A stretch of 64,000 nt of DNA from Nephrocerus scutellatus (Eukaryota > Arthropoda > Insecta > Diptera > Pipunculidae). The notes below the pieces were generated by a model that was not told where the DNA came from, did not search any database, and worked only from the letters and a program-made list of their open reading frames with translations. The stretch lies in contig OX352761.1 of NCBI GenBank assembly GCA_947095585.1, forward strand, positions 78,857,767 to 78,921,766, given 5' to 3'. Positions 32,767-46,652 of this stretch are shown here, piece by piece (position 1 is the first letter of the stretch; each line of letters starts with the position of its first letter). The translations under genes and the position numbers were made by a program.

Positions 32767-35723
32767 TTACTCTATGCCTTCTGCATCTTCTGCTGCTGCT
32801 GATCGCTTTATCTTTTCGATTCTTCGCAGCTCGTTTTGCACATTCGTTATGAATACACACACTTCTGTCCACTTATCCTCAGATCTCAGCATTTCTTCTA
32901 ACAGGACTTGTGGACTTGGCAGGCTGCTTCTCAATTCTCTGAAGCGTCCGCATTGGAAAATCGCATGCTCCGTATCTTCTTCCAGTTCCGGACAATCTGG
33001 GCAAAAAGGTGAGCTATCGTGTCCAAATCGATAAAGATATCTTCGATAGCCGCCATGGCCTGACAGAAACTGCGTAAATTGGTAATTGCAGTTACCGTGA
33101 GATCGGTTTGTCCAATTCTCTATATTCGGGATCAGTTTGTGGGTCCATCTTCCTTTCAAACTTATGTCCCACCTGGCTTGCCATACAGCCATTGAGGTGG
33201 CCTTTTCTTCTTCTTTGATCATTTTGATTGATCGTTGGTCCGGATGTGATAAGGCTCTTCTATTGTAGATCCTAAGCATTTCAACTGCGAGGATGTCTAC
33301 TGGAACCATTCCTGCTATAACTAGGGCCGCATCATCGGAGATCGTTCGGAACCCGCTGATCGTCCTTAGTGCACTGAGTCTGTATATAGACGAGAGGTTT
33401 CTTCTTATTTCTTTAGTCACCAGTGCATCCGCCCAAACTGGGGCTGCGTAAAGGAGGACTGAGCTAACTACTCTGGACATTAGGACCCTCCTTGGATATC
33501 CTGGTCCTCCGACATTTGGCAGTATCCGAGATAATGCTGCCTGCATCTGCGACGCCTTTCTGCTAGAATAGTCCACGTGTATTTTAAAACGGAGCCTATT
33601 GTCGAGCATTACTCCTAGGTATTTGACAAAATCCTTTGATCTAATAGTCTGGTTACCAACTCGTATATTTATGTATTCTATATTTTTCCGGCTGGTAATC
33701 AGGACTGCTTCCGTTTTATGGTCGGCTAATTCTAAACCGACGGATACTAGCCATTTTTTGATTTGGCCAACTGCTTTATTCGTGGCTGACTCTATTCCAT
33801 TGATTGCCTTTGACACTGTGACAACGGCGATGTCGTCAGCGAATCCAAATATTTGTACGCCTGGTGGTAATGCTAGTCTTAGAACTCCATCGTACATTAT
33901 ATTCCATAGAAGGGGACCCAGCACCGATCCTTGTGGGACTCCTGCGGAGACTTTATAGTACTTTGTACCCTCATTGGTTTCGTACCTCAACCTTCTATAA
34001 CTTAAGTAGCTTGACACTATCTTCCTTATATAGTATGGTGCATCCATTCTGGCGAGTGATCTTCTTATTGAGGACCATTTTGCAGATTTAAAGGCGTTTT
34101 TTATGTCCAGTGTCACTACTGCACAATATTCCTTTGTGCCCCACCGCCATCTTTCTCCTTCAATCGCTTTCTTTGCTATATTGACCACCGCCTTTATGGC
34201 GTCGACGGTCGAGCGCGATTTTCGAAACCCGAATTGATGATCTGACAGTGCTCCTTTATTATACGCTCGAGTATCTTTCCCATTGTATCTAGTAGGCATA
34301 TTGGGCGGTACGACGATGGATCGCCCGGTGGTTTGTTTCCCTTTGGCAGCAATACTAAATGTTGCAGTTTCCAAGGTTCAGGGAAAACTCCTTCATCTAA
34401 ACACCTTTGCATGCATGCCACGAACATGTCCGGCCTGCTTCGGATGGCCGCTTTCAATGCCTTGTTAGGAATGCCATCGGGTCCAGGAGCTTTGTTGTCT
34501 CTTATTCTTTTAGTTGCGTTCACGAATTCATCAACTGTTAGCCTTGGAATACTTTCTGTGCTAGTTTCTCTAATTATGTTGCACATAGTATATGGTTCTT
34601 GCGGAAAAAGGTGTTCTACGATGGACCTAAGCATTGTTGGGCATGAAATTTGTGGGGACTTACCGCCTTTGAGCTTTGCCATAACTATTTTGTATGCTGT
34701 GCCCCAGGGGTTGATGTCAGCCTCGTCACATAATTCTTTAAAGCATTTTGACTTGCTTTCCTTAATCGCGTTTTTAAAATTTCGTCTCGCCAGTCTAAGC
34801 ATTTCAAGCCGTTCTTGAAAATCGGTTCCCCTTCTTGAACGCTGAACTCTGCGCCTGGCTTGTAGGCAGATAGCTCTCAGTGCTTTTATCTGCTCGTTCC
34901 ACCAATAGCAACGAACCCCTTTCTTGCTTGGTATTCTTCTAGGCATAGCTGCGTCGCACGCTGTGGTAATTGTACGAGCAAGTTGTTGCGACAGGATCTC
35001 AGCCGTTCCGCTTTCGGTTAGGATGCTTGTGTTTATGACCTCCTCAAACATCTCTATATCAAAGAACTTATCTTTCCATTTAGGACCCCCTACTTTTGGG
35101 GGTTGCACGGGGTTTCTTTCTTTAATTTCAATTATAATCGCCTGGTGGTCGCTGTGCGTGTATTCTTCTCTGACCCGCCATCTTATGTTTCGCAGGAGGG
35201 AGCTGCTAACATAGGTTATATCGATGATCGATCCCATTCCTGCTTTGCGATACGTATTTACACAACCGTTATTTGCTAAGCCTATCTCTAGTGTTGCGAA
35301 AGATTCTAGCAGATAACGTCCTCTATCATTCGTTAGTCTGCTGCCCCAGTCTGTTGCCCAGGCATTAAAATCTCCCCCAATAACTACTGGAGCTCTTCCA
35401 TGAGCATCGGCCGTTAAGCTCTCTAGCATTGCTGCGTACTCACTCGCCGTCCAGCTAGGTCTTGCATAACAACTGTAAAAATTGATGCCATTTATCTTTG
35501 CTCGTACGAAGCCCTCCGCCTGCCCATCTACATCTTGGAAGGCATGTCTGCCGCAAATCCATATTGCAGCGCTCTTCGTTTTATCGCAGGTCCAAACGAT
35601 GTTGTCGAGAGATTTGTACGGCTCACTGATTAACATAATGTCCGCTCTCTCGTCTTTTGCTGTCTGTATCAGGATATCCTGCGCTATCTCGCAGTGATTA
35701 AGATTTATCTGAATAATCTTCAT
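32767..35723 (-). pseudogene. U5 ORF2, split by 31-bp deletion
   Basis: The endonuclease and first reverse transcriptase part are open from ATG 35723 (all endonuclease motifs kept). The frame is lost at about 34266, where the same 31 bp as in U2 are missing between CGCT repeats. The rest of the reverse transcriptase, with FADD and the C-terminal CCHC, is open from there to 32767. Overlap with the ORF1 stop is ATGA (35720-35723). Confidence 0.92.
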
Positions 35724-37111
35724 ACTCTTCTGGCAGTTATAGCTCTCTTAAAGACCGGACACTTGCTGCTGCCCGCTACGTGCTTGGCCTCTTTTGGGTG
35801 TTCCTTTCTACAGAACATGCAGGAAGGCTCCTTGACGCAATTCTTTGCTATGTGGCCTTCTTCCCCACACCTCCTGCAAAGCTTGGAGCGATCTTCTCCG
35901 TTTTTGCACTGTTTGGCAAAGTGCCCAAGTTCCAAGCATTTGAAGCACTTTTTGAGGATTGCCCGTTCGCGGATGCGACAGACGACCCAGCCAATTTTAA
36001 TTTTTTTTGTATCAAGAAGCTTCTTTGCCTTCTCTTCAGGAAGACGAATTGTCGCTGTTTGGGTTCCACAGTAGGCTTTTCGCAAGGAAAGGAAGTCAGT
36101 CGGTGAAATGTTTTCTACTTCAAATTGAGACTTTATTGCGTCGCATATGTCCTCTTTTGAGGTTATTTCATCGATGTCCCTGATCTCGATACTAGTCCGT
36201 TGGGTAAGAGTCCTAACAATCGCCTGCTCGCCTAGCGCTTCGCTGAGGACACTCTTGAATTCGACGGTCTTTTCCCCTGTATCCTTAAGCTGGATGAGAA
36301 GATCGCCTTTTTGTGTTCTCCTGATCCTGGAAACTTCTTTTCCAATTAGCTCCATTTTTGGGTCCGCTTTCATGTTACGTAGAATCTGCGCATAGGACAT
36401 TTCACCCTTCGCTTGTATAACGATAGCGTCGGGTCTTATCTTTCTGACTTTTTTGATGTTTGCCTGGTGGCAGTCTCCTTGCTAATGGCGTTGGTTTTGA
36501 CCTTTTTTCCTTTGGTGACAACCCTTGTCCATTCGCCTACTCCCGTTTTCGGTGCATTTCCGTGTTTTCCCTCCGGGATTTTAGCGGTGGTCGCTGTTAC
36601 CTTATCTATGGGTTTTTGTAACGACTTTTGATTTTGATGCCTTTTTGCTTTTGGCGTCTCGCTGTCTATCGTCTGCTTCCGTTTTGGCTCAAGTGTAGCT
36701 TTTAGCCAGGGGGAAGTTTGTGAGGAGGTGTGTTTTCTAATCACCTCCTTTGCCTTTTCATCTTTAAGGCTGATAGCCGATAGCTCATAAAGCTTTTTTA
36801 TGCTATCAATTGCATCACGCATTGCTTGGTGGATAGACCGCCTTTTTCCATCTTCCAGCATGTCTACCAGTTCCCTGATTTGCTCGCTCGCTCGCTAGCT
36901 TGAGGAAATCAGAATTCTGATGTTTTGGTTTTTCGGTCGTCGTCTTCTTACTAGTTGACGGCGACACGCGTACCTCTGTGGATCCTGGCGATTTAGTTTT
37001 TTGGCCAGGTGGTGACCTTACCAATCTGGAACTCCTTTGAAAGGCGTTTACTTCGACCACCTCTTCTACTTCTCCTCCTCCTACTCCTCCTCCTAATTTC
37101 AAAGAATTCAT
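35720..37111 (-). pseudogene. U5 ORF1 with CTCG expansion and split frame
   Basis: ATG at 37111. Near 36890-36897 the A sequence TGCTCGCC has become TGCTCGCTCGCTCGCT, a net gain of 7 bases by tetranucleotide expansion, which shifts the frame. The usual stop at 36436-36438 and the -1 second half (ATG 36400, end 35720) with three knuckles follow as in U3. One knuckle residue differs (CLELGH instead of CLEFGH). Confidence 0.9.
36448..36454 (-). promoter_or_regulatory. Possible -1 frameshift site A-AAA-AAG (U5)
   Basis: Same heptamer and phase as in U1 and U3. Here it lies downstream of another frameshift, so it cannot serve this copy. Confidence 0.35.
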
Positions 37112-37790
37112 TTTAAATGGGTCCCCACTCAAAGCCGTTATCAGTGTTCGGGTGTGTAGTCACCTAAGGATCCCATGGTTATCTATGCAAGCAGTGAGGC
37201 CATGCAATGGGTTGACACGAGCCCTTATGGGGTCTTTTGTTCAGAGCCAGATCAGTGTTAGACAGGAATTTTCATCTGTACCTACACCACTAACTTAATA
37301 GCGACGAAACATTGAGCGTACTTTGAGTCCTGCCAGGGTTTTAACGGGACGGGGGCGCCGGTAGCATTAGCCTGAAAGCCATTTCAGCAAAATTTCACTC
37401 TCGCCTACTCAGGTAACAGAATACTACAGACGTCAGCCCAAGAGTTGACAGATCAAGATTGTGCTTCCAGTATACCATAATTAAGACCTTACTGGGCTCA
37501 GTCTTAATGCATTCGTTGAATGCCGCGCTCCCTCGTTGGCGGCGGCTTTTTCTCCGGGCGGGTTGGGAGTTATACCGCTCCTACTCGGTCGTCAGAGCCT
37601 CGGCGAGCAGATTTTTCCATGCAAGAGAGGTTGACAGTGCCTTCTTCTCCGCCGTAATCCTGGCTAGGACCCCTCACATGGTACTATCACCCGGGGCAGG
37701 TGAACCAAGGTTTGTTGACGTGGTTTTACTCCCCGGACTAGGGCCCGTGGGGTTGTCAGACCCAACACTCCACTTCAAGAGTGCCCTTGC

Positions 37791-38044
<254 letters not shown>

Positions 38045-40674
38045 TTTTTTTTTTTATGGCTGTGCCAAAGGTGGGGAATCTTCTAAAAGATACCAGTAGA
38101 GCCCTCCAGGGGTACTAGCATGCACGATTCGTAAACCTGAATGTTCGTACCAGGAATTACGCCTACGTACTAAACCCTCCTTACACACTTCAACCACTCT
38201 CCCCGCGGGACTGCCATTAGGTATTACATCACGGGGCTGGTTAGCAGATTACTCTATGCCTTCTGCATCTTCTGCTGCTGCTGATCGCTTTATCTTTTCG
38301 ATTCTTCGCAGCTCGTTTTGCACATTCGTTATGAATACACACACTTCTGTCCACTTATCCTCAGATCTCAGCATTTCTTCTAACAGGACTTGTGGACTTG
38401 GCAGGCTGCTTCTCAATTCTCTGAAGCGTCCGCATTGGAAAATCGCATGCTCCGTATCTTCTTCCAGTTCCGGACAATCTGGGCAAAAAGGTGAGCTATC
38501 GTGTCCAAATCGATAAAGATATCTTCGATAGCCGCCATGGCCTGACAGAAACTGCGTAAATTGGTAATTGCAGTTACCGTGAGATCGGTTTGTCCAATTC
38601 TCTATATTCGGGATCAGTTTGTGGGTCCATCTTCCTTTCAAACTTATGTCCCACCTGGCTTGCCATACAGCCATTGAGGTGGCCTTTTCTTCTTCTTTGA
38701 TCATTTTGATTGATCGTTGGTCCGGATGTGATAAGGCTCTTCTATTGTAGATCCTAAGCATTTCATCTGCGAGGATGTCTACTGGAACCATTCCTGCTAT
38801 AACTAGGGCCGCATCATCGGAGATCGTTCGGAACCCGCTGATCGTCCTTAGTGCACTGAGTCTGTATATAGACGAGAGGTTTCTTCTTATTTCTTTAGTC
38901 ACCAGTGCATCCGCCCAAACTGGGGCTGCGTAAAGGAGGACTGAGCTAACTACTCTGGACATTAGGACCCTCCTTGGATATCCTGGTCCTCCGACATTTG
39001 GCAGTATCCGAGATAATGCTGCCTGCATCTGCGACGCCTTTCTGCTAGAATAGTCCACGTGTATTTTAAAACGGAGCCTATTGTCGAGCATTACTCCTAG
39101 GTATTTGACAAAATCCTTTGATCTAATAGTCTGGTTACCAACTCGTATATTTATGTATTCTATATTTTTCCGGCTGGTAATCAGGACTGCTTCCGTTTTA
39201 TGGTCGGCTAATTCTAAACCGACGGATACTAGCCATTTTTTGATTTGGCCAACTGCTTCATTCGTGGCTGACTCTATTCCATTGATTGCCTTTGACACTG
39301 TGACAACGGCGATGTCGTCAGCGAATCCAAATATTTGTACGCCTGGTGGTAATGCTAGTCTTAGAACTCCATCGTACATTATATTCCATAGAAGGGGACC
39401 CAGCACCGATCCTTGTGGGACTCCTGCGGAGACTTTATAGTACTTTGTACCCTCATTGGTTTCGTACCTCAACCTTCTATAACTTAAGTAGCTTGACACT
39501 ATCTTCCTTATATAGTATGGTGCATCCATTCTGGCGAGTGATCTTCTTATTGAGGACCATTTTGCAGATTTAAAGGCGTTTTTTATGTCCAGTGTCACTA
39601 CTGCACAATATTCCTTTGTGCCCCACCGCCATCTTTCTCCTTCAATCGCTTTCTTTGCTATATTGACCACCGCCTTTATGGCGTCGACGGTCGAGCGCGA
39701 TTTTCGAAACCCGAATTGATGATCTGACAGTGCTCCTTTATTATACGCTATATTAAGCAATCTGTCATATATGATCCGCTCGAGTATCTTTCCCATTGTA
39801 TCTAGTAGGCATATTGGGCGGTACGACGATGGATCGCCCGGTGGTTTGTTTCCCTTTGGCAGCAATACTAAATGTTGCAGTTTCCAAGGTTCAGGGAAAA
39901 CTCCTTCATCTAAACACCTTTGCATGCATGCCACGAACATGTCCGGCCTGCTTCGGATGGCCGCTTTCAATGCCTTGTTAGGAATGCCATCGGGTCCAGG
40001 AGCTTTGTTGTCTCTTATTCTTTTAGTTGCGTTCACGAATTCATCAACTGTTAGCCTTGGAATACTTTCTGTGCTAGTTTCTCTAATTATGTTGCACATA
40101 GTATATGGTTCTTGCGGAAAAAGGTGTTCTACGATGGACCTAAGCATTGTTGGGCATGAAATTTGTGGGGACTTACCGCCTTTGAGCTTTGCCATAACTA
40201 TTTTGTATGCTGTGCCCCAGGGGTTGATGTCAGCCTCGTCACATAATTCTTTAAAGCATTTTGACTTGCTTTCCTTAATCGCGTTTTTAAAATTTCGTCT
40301 CGCCAGTCTAAGCATTTCAAGCCGTTCTTGAAAATCGGTTCCCCTTCTTGAACGCTGAACTCTGCGCCTGGCTTGTAGGCAGATAGCTCTCAGTGCTTTT
40401 ATCTGCTCGTTCCACCAATAGCAACGAACCCCTTTCTTGCTTGGTATTCTTCTAGGCATAGCTGCGTCGCACGCTGTGGTAATTGTACGAGCAAGTTGTT
40501 GCGACAGGATCTCAGCCGTTCCGCTTTCGGTTAGGATGCTTGTGTTTATGACCTCCTCAAACATCTCTATATCAAAGAACTTATCTTTCCATTTAGGACC
40601 CCCTACTTTTGGGGGTTGCACGGGGTTTCTTTCTTTAATTTCAATTATAATCGCCTGGTGGTCGCTGTGCGTGT
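38045..40674 (-). mobile_element. U6: 5'-truncated A-type copy (2.6 kb)
   Basis: T-run 38045-38055. The 5' border is at GTGCGTGT (40667-40674), inside the codons of the endonuclease SDH motif, followed by GT repeat with GTAAG at 40681-40685. The 59-bp spacer to U7 is GT. Confidence 0.93.
38249..40665 (-). pseudogene. U6 ORF2 lacking the endonuclease
   Basis: Open over about 790 codons equivalent to residues 206-995 of ORF2, without internal stops. All reverse transcriptase motifs and the C-terminal CCHC are present. It has no natural start codon, endonuclease or ORF1, so it cannot move by itself. TLDIKNAFK replaces the TLDIKNAFN of U1. Confidence 0.88.
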
Positions 40675-40682
40675 GTGTGTGT

Positions 40683-40733
<51 letters not shown>

Positions 40734-40750
<17 letters not shown>

Positions 40751-43373
40751 TTTTATGGCTGTGCCAAAGGTGGGGAATCTTCTAAAAGATACCAGTAGAG
40801 CCCTCCAGGGGTACTAGCATGCACGATTCGTAAACCTGAATGTTCGTACCAGGAATTACGCCTACGTACTAAACCCTCCTTACACACTTCAACCATTCTC
40901 CCCGCGGGACTGCCATTAGGTATTACATCACGGGGCTGGTTAGCAGATTACTCTATGCCTTCTGCATCTTCTGCTGCTGCTGATCGCCTTATCTTTTGGA
41001 TTCTTCGCAGCTCGTTTTGCACATTCGTTATGAATACACACACTTCTGTCCACTTATCCTCAGATCTCAGCATTTCTTCTAACAGGACTTGTGGACTTGG
41101 CAGGCTGCTTCTCAATTCTCTGAAGCGTCCGCATTGGAAAATCGCATGCTCCGTATCTTCTTCCAGTTCCGGACAATCTGGGCAAAAAGGTGAGCTATCG
41201 TGTCCAAATCGATAAAGATATCTTCGATAGCCGCCATGGCCTGACAGAAACTGCGTAAATTGGTAATTGCAGTTACCGTGAGATCGGTTTGTCCAATTCT
41301 CTATATTCGGGATCAGTTTGTGGGTCCATCTTCCTTTCAAACTTATGTCCCACCTGGCTTGCCATACAGCCATTGAGGTGGCCTTTTCTTCTTCTTTGAT
41401 CATTTTGATTGATCGTTGGTCCGGATGTGATAAGGCTCTTCTATTGTAGATCCTAAGCATTTCATCTGCGAGGATGTCTACTGGAACCATTCCTGCTATA
41501 ACTAGGGCCGCATCATCGGAGATCGTTCGGAACCCGCTGATCGTCCTTAGTGCACTGAGTCTGTATATAGACGAGAGGTTTCTTCTTATTTCTTTAGTCA
41601 CCAGTGCATCCGCCCAAACTGGGGCTGCGTAAAGGAGGACTGAGCTAACTACTCTGGACATTAGGACCCTCCTTGGATATCCTGGTCCTCCGACATTTGG
41701 CAGTATCCGAGATAATGCTGCCTGCATCTGCGACGCCTTTCTGCTAGAATAGTCCACGTGTATTTTAAAACGGAGCCTATTGTCGAGCATTACTCCTAGG
41801 TATTTGACAAAATCCTTTGATCTAATAGTCTGGTTACCAACTCGTATATTTATGTATTCTATATTTTTCCGGCTGGTAATCAGGACTGCTTCCGTTTTAT
41901 GGTCGGCTAATTCTAAACCGACGGATACTAGCCATTTTTTGATTTGGCCAACTGCTTCATTCGTGGCTGACTTTATTCCATTGATTGCCTTTGACACTGT
42001 GACAACGGCGATGTCGTCAGCGAATCCAAATATTTGTACGCCTGGTGGTAATGCTAGTCTTAGAACTCCATCGTACATTATATTCCATAGAAGGGGACCC
42101 AGCACCGATCCTTGTGGGACTCCTGCGGAGACTTTATAGTACTTTGTACCCTCATTGGTTTCGTACCTCAACCTTCTATAACTTAAGTAGCTTGACACTA
42201 TCTTCCTTATATAGTATGGTGCATCCATTCTGGCGAGTGATCTTCTTATTGAGGACCATTTTGCAGATTTAAAGGCGTTTTTTATGTCCAGTGTCACTAC
42301 TGCACAATATTCCTTTGTGCCCCACCGCCATCTTTCTCCTTCAATCGCTTTCTTTGCTATATTGACCACCGCCTTTATGGCGTCGACGGTCGAGCGCGAT
42401 TTTCGAAACCCGAATTGATGATCTGACAGTGCTCCTTTATTATACGCTATATTAAGCAATCTGTCATATATGATCCGCTCGAGTATCTTTCCCATTGTAT
42501 CTAGTAGGCATATTGGGCGGTACGACGATGGATCGCCCGGTGGTTTGTTTCCCTTTGGCAGCAATACTAAATGTTGCAGTTTCCAAGGTTCAGGGAAAAC
42601 TCCTTCATCTAAACACCTTTGCATGCATGCCACGAACATGTCCGGCCTGCTTCGGATGGCCGCTTTCAATGCCTTGTTAGGAATGCCATCGGGTCCAGGA
42701 GCTTTGTTGTCTCTTATTCTTTTAGTTGCGTTCACGAATTCATCAACTGTTAGCCTTGGAATACTTTCTGTGCTAGTTTCTCTAATTATGTTGCACATAG
42801 TATATGGTTCTTGCGGAAAAAGGTGTTCTACGATGGACCTAAGCATTGTTGGGCATGAAATTTGTGGGGACTTACCGCCTTTGAGCTTTGCCATAACTAT
42901 TTTGTATGCTGTGCCCCAGGGGTTGATGTCAGCCTCGTCACATAATTCTTTAAAGCATTTTGACTTGCTTTCCTTAATCGCGTTTTTAAAATTTCGTCTC
43001 GCCAGTCTAAGCATTTCAAGCCGTTCTTGAAAATCGGTTCCCCTTCTTGAACGCTGAACTCTGCGCCTGGCTTGTAGGCAGATAGCTCTCAGTGCTTTTA
43101 TCTGCTCGTTCCACCAATAGCAACGAACCCCTTTCTTGCTTGGTATTCTTCTAGGCATAGCTGCGTCGCACGCTGTGGTAATTGTACGAGCAAGTTGTTG
43201 CGACAGGATCTCAGCCGTTCCGCTTTCGGTTAGGATGCTTGTGTTTATGACCTCCTCAAACATCTCTATATCAAAGAACTTATCTTTCCATTTAGGACCC
43301 CCTACTTTTGGGGGTTGCACGGGGTTTCTTTCTTTAATTTCAATTATAATCGCCTGGTGGTCGCTGTGCGTGT
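40734..43373 (-). mobile_element. U7: 5'-truncated A-type copy (2.6 kb)
   Basis: T-run 40734-40754 (21 T). Same GTGCGTGT border as U6, with GTAAG at 43380-43384. The spacer to U8 is 81 bp of GT. Nearly identical to U6, and directly adjacent to it in tandem. Confidence 0.93.
40948..43365 (-). pseudogene. U7 ORF2 lacking the endonuclease
   Basis: Uninterrupted frame equal to ORF2 residues 206-995. It differs from U6 in a few codons, including E to K after FADD (NGIKSATNE) and Q for E near the C-terminus (RRIQKIRRS). Not autonomous. Confidence 0.88.
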
Positions 43374-43381
43374 GTGTGTGT

Positions 43382-43472
<91 letters not shown>

Positions 43473-43664
43473 TGGCTGTGCCAAAGGTGGGGAATCTTCT
43501 AAAAGATACCAGTAGAGCCCTCCAGGGGTACTAGCATGCACGATTCGTAAACCTGAATGTTCGTACCAGGAATTACGCCTACGTACTAAACCCTCCTTAC
43601 ACACTTCAACCACTCTCCCCGCGGGACTGCCGTTAGGTATTACATCACGGGGCTGGTAAGCAGA

Positions 43665-46652
43665 TTACTCTATGCCTTCTGCATCTTCTGCTGCTGCTGA
43701 TCGCCTTATCTTTTCGATTCTTCGCAGCTCGTTTTGCACATTCGTTATGAATACACACACTTCTGTCCACTTACCCTCAGATCTCAGCATTTCTTCTAAC
43801 AGGACTTGTGGACTTGGCAGGCTGATTCTCCATTCTCTGAAGCGTCCGCATTGGAAAATCGCATGCTCCGTATCTTCTTCCAGTTCCGGACAATCTGGGC
43901 AAAAAGGTGAGCTATCGTGTCCAAATCTATAAAGATATCTTCGATAGCCGCCATGGCCTGACAGAAACTGCGTAAATTGGTAATTGCAGTTACCGTGAGA
44001 TCGGTTTGTCCAATTCTCTATATTCGGGATCAGTTTGTGGGTCCATCTTCCTTTCAAACTTATGTCCCACCTGGCTTGCCATACAGCCATTGAGGTGGCC
44101 TTTTCTTCTTCTTTGATCATTTTGATTGATCGTTGGTCCGGATGTGATAAGGCTCTTCTATTGTAGATCCTAAGCATTTCATCTGCGAGGATGTCTACTG
44201 GAACCATTCCTGCTATAACTAGGGCCGCATCATCGGAGATCGTTCGGAACCCGCTGATCGTCCTTAGTGCACTGAGTCTGTATATAGACGAGAGGTTTCT
44301 TCTTATTTCTTTAGTCACCAGTGCCTCCGCCCAAACTGGGGCTGCGTACAGGAGGACTGAGCTAACTACTCTGGACATTAGGACCCTCCTTGGATATCCT
44401 GGTCCTCCGACATTTGGCAGTATCCGAGATAATGCTGCCTGCATCTGCGACGCCTTTCTGCTAGAATAGTCCACGTGTATTTTAAAACGGAGCCTATTGT
44501 CAAGCATTACTCCTAGGTATTTGACAAAATCCTTTGATCTAATAGTCTGGTTACCAACTCGTATATTTATGTATTCTATATTTTTCCGGCTGGTAATCAG
44601 GACTGCTTCCGTTTTATGGTCGGCTAATTCTAAACCGACGGATACTAGCCATTTTTTGATTTGGCCAACTGCTTCATTCGTGGCTGACTCTATTCCATTG
44701 ATTGTCTTTGACACTGTGACAACGGCGATGTCGTCAGCGAATCCAAATATTTGTACGCCTGGTGGTAATGCTAGTCTTAGAACTCCATCGTACATTATAT
44801 TCCATAGAAGGGGACCCAGCACCGATCCTTGTGGGACTCCTGCGGAGACGTTATAGTACTTTGTACCCTCATTGGTTTCGTACCTCAACCTTCTATAACT
44901 TAGGTAGCTTGGCACTATCTTCCTTATATAGTATGGTGCATCCATTCTGGCGAGTGATCTTCTTATTGAGGACCATTTTGCAGAGTTAAAGGCGTTTTTT
45001 ATGTCCAGTGTCACTACTGCACAATATTCCTTTGTGCCCCACCGCCATCTTTTTCCTTCAATCGCATTCTTTGCTATATTGACCACCGCCTTTATGGCGT
45101 CGACGGTCGAGCGCGATTTTCGAAACCCGAACTGATGATCTGACAGTGCTCCTTTATTATCCGCTATATTAAGCAATCTGTCATATATGATCCGCTCGAG
45201 TATCTTTCCCATTGTATCTAGTAGACATATTGGGCGGTACGATGATGGTTCGCCCGGTGGTTTGTTTCCCTTTGGAAGCAATACTAAATGCTGCAGTTTC
45301 CAAGGTTCAGGGAAAACTCCTTCATCTAGACACTGTTGCATGCATGTCATGAACATGTCCGGCCTACTTCGGATGGCGGCTTTCAATGCTTTATTAGGAA
45401 TGCCATCGGGTCCAGGAGCTTTGTTGTCTCGTATTCTTTTACTTGCGTTCACGAGTTCATCAACTGTTAGCCTTGGAATACTTTCTGTGCTAATTTCTCT
45501 TATTATGTTGCACATAGTATATGGTCCTTTCGGAAATAGGTGTTCTACGATGGACCTAAGCTTTGTTGGGCATGATATTTGCGGGGTCTTACAGCCTTTT
45601 AGCTTTGCCATAACTATTTTGTATGCTGTGCCCCAGGGATTGATGTCCGCCTCGTCACATAGTCGTTTGAAGCACTTCGACTTGCTTTCTTTGATTGCAT
45701 TTTTTAAATTTCGTCTAGCTAATCTTAGCATATCAAGACGTTCTTGAATGTCTGATCCCCTTCTTGATCGCTGCACTCTACGTCTGGCTTGTAAGCAGGC
45801 AGCTCTCAGTGCTTTTATCTGCTCATTCCACCAGTAGCAGTGTTCACCTCTCTTGCTAGGTCTTCTCCTGGGCATAGCTGCGTCGCACGCTGTAGTGATT
45901 ATACTGGTAAGTTGTTGCGACAGGATCTCAGATGTTCCGCTTTCGATTAGGAAGCTTGAGTTTATGATTTCCTCAAACATTTCTTTATCAAGGAACTTGT
46001 CTTTCCATTTAGGTCCCCCTAATTTTGGGCGTTGCACGGCTTTTTTTTCTTTAATTTCAATTACAATCGCCTGGTGGTCGCTGTGCGTATAGTCTTCGCT
46101 GACGCGCCATTTTATCATCCGCAGGAGGGAACTGCTAGCGAAGGTAATATCGATGATCGATCCCCTTCCTGCTTTGCGATACGTATTTGCTCGTCCCGTG
46201 TTAGCTATGCCTATATTTAATGAGGCGAAAGATTCTAGCAGATAATTTCCTCTGATATTAGTAAATCTGCTGCCCCAGTCTGTTGCCCAGGCATTGAAGT
46301 CTCCGCCTATAACCACTGGAGCTCTTCCTCGAGCATCGGCCGTTAAATTTTCTATCATTGCTGAGTATTCGCTCATCGTCCAGCTGGGTCTTGCGTAACA
46401 ACTATAAAAGTTGATTCCATTTATTTTTGCCCGTACGAAGCCCTCCGCCTGCCCGTCTACATCTTGGAAGTCATGTCTTCCGCAAATCCATATTGCAGCT
46501 TTTTCTGTTTTGTCATATGCCCAAGCGTTGATGTCACGAGATTTGTACGGTTCGCTTATTAAAATTATGTCCGCTCTCTCGTCTTTAGCCGTCTGTGACA
46601 GGATATCCTGTGCTATCTCGCAGTGATTTAGGTTTATCTGGATAACCTTCAT
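43665..46652 (-). CDS. U8 ORF2: endonuclease-reverse transcriptase
   Basis: 995 codons with all endonuclease, reverse transcriptase and CCHC residues listed for U1. It differs from U4 at about eight residues, for example NAWAYDK for NAWACDK, GRHDFQ for GRHAFQ and KIVPSYL for KIVSSYL. Overlap with the ORF1 stop is ATGA (46649-46652). Candidate active copy together with its ORF1. Confidence 0.95.
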   Translation of the reverse strand: MKVIQINLNHCEIAQDILSQTAKDERADIILISEPYKSRDINAWAYDKTEKAAIWICGRHDFQDVDGQAEGFVRAKINGINFYSCYARPSWTMSEYSAMIENLTADARGRAPVVIGGDFNAWATDWGSRFTNIRGNYLLESFASLNIGIANTGRANTYRKAGRGSIIDITFASSSLLRMIKWRVSEDYTHSDHQAIVIEIKEKKAVQRPKLGGPKWKDKFLDKEMFEEIINSSFLIESGTSEILSQQLTSIITTACDAAMPRRRPSKRGEHCYWWNEQIKALRAACLQARRRVQRSRRGSDIQERLDMLRLARRNLKNAIKESKSKCFKRLCDEADINPWGTAYKIVMAKLKGCKTPQISCPTKLRSIVEHLFPKGPYTMCNIIREISTESIPRLTVDELVNASKRIRDNKAPGPDGIPNKALKAAIRSRPDMFMTCMQQCLDEGVFPEPWKLQHLVLLPKGNKPPGEPSSYRPICLLDTMGKILERIIYDRLLNIADNKGALSDHQFGFRKSRSTVDAIKAVVNIAKNAIEGKRWRWGTKEYCAVVTLDIKNAFNSAKWSSIRRSLARMDAPYYIRKIVPSYLSYRRLRYETNEGTKYYNVSAGVPQGSVLGPLLWNIMYDGVLRLALPPGVQIFGFADDIAVVTVSKTINGIESATNEAVGQIKKWLVSVGLELADHKTEAVLITSRKNIEYINIRVGNQTIRSKDFVKYLGVMLDNRLRFKIHVDYSSRKASQMQAALSRILPNVGGPGYPRRVLMSRVVSSVLLYAAPVWAEALVTKEIRRNLSSIYRLSALRTISGFRTISDDAALVIAGMVPVDILADEMLRIYNRRALSHPDQRSIKMIKEEEKATSMAVWQARWDISLKGRWTHKLIPNIENWTNRSHGNCNYQFTQFLSGHGGYRRYLYRFGHDSSPFCPDCPELEEDTEHAIFQCGRFREWRISLPSPQVLLEEMLRSEGKWTEVCVFITNVQNELRRIEKIRRSAAAEDAEGIE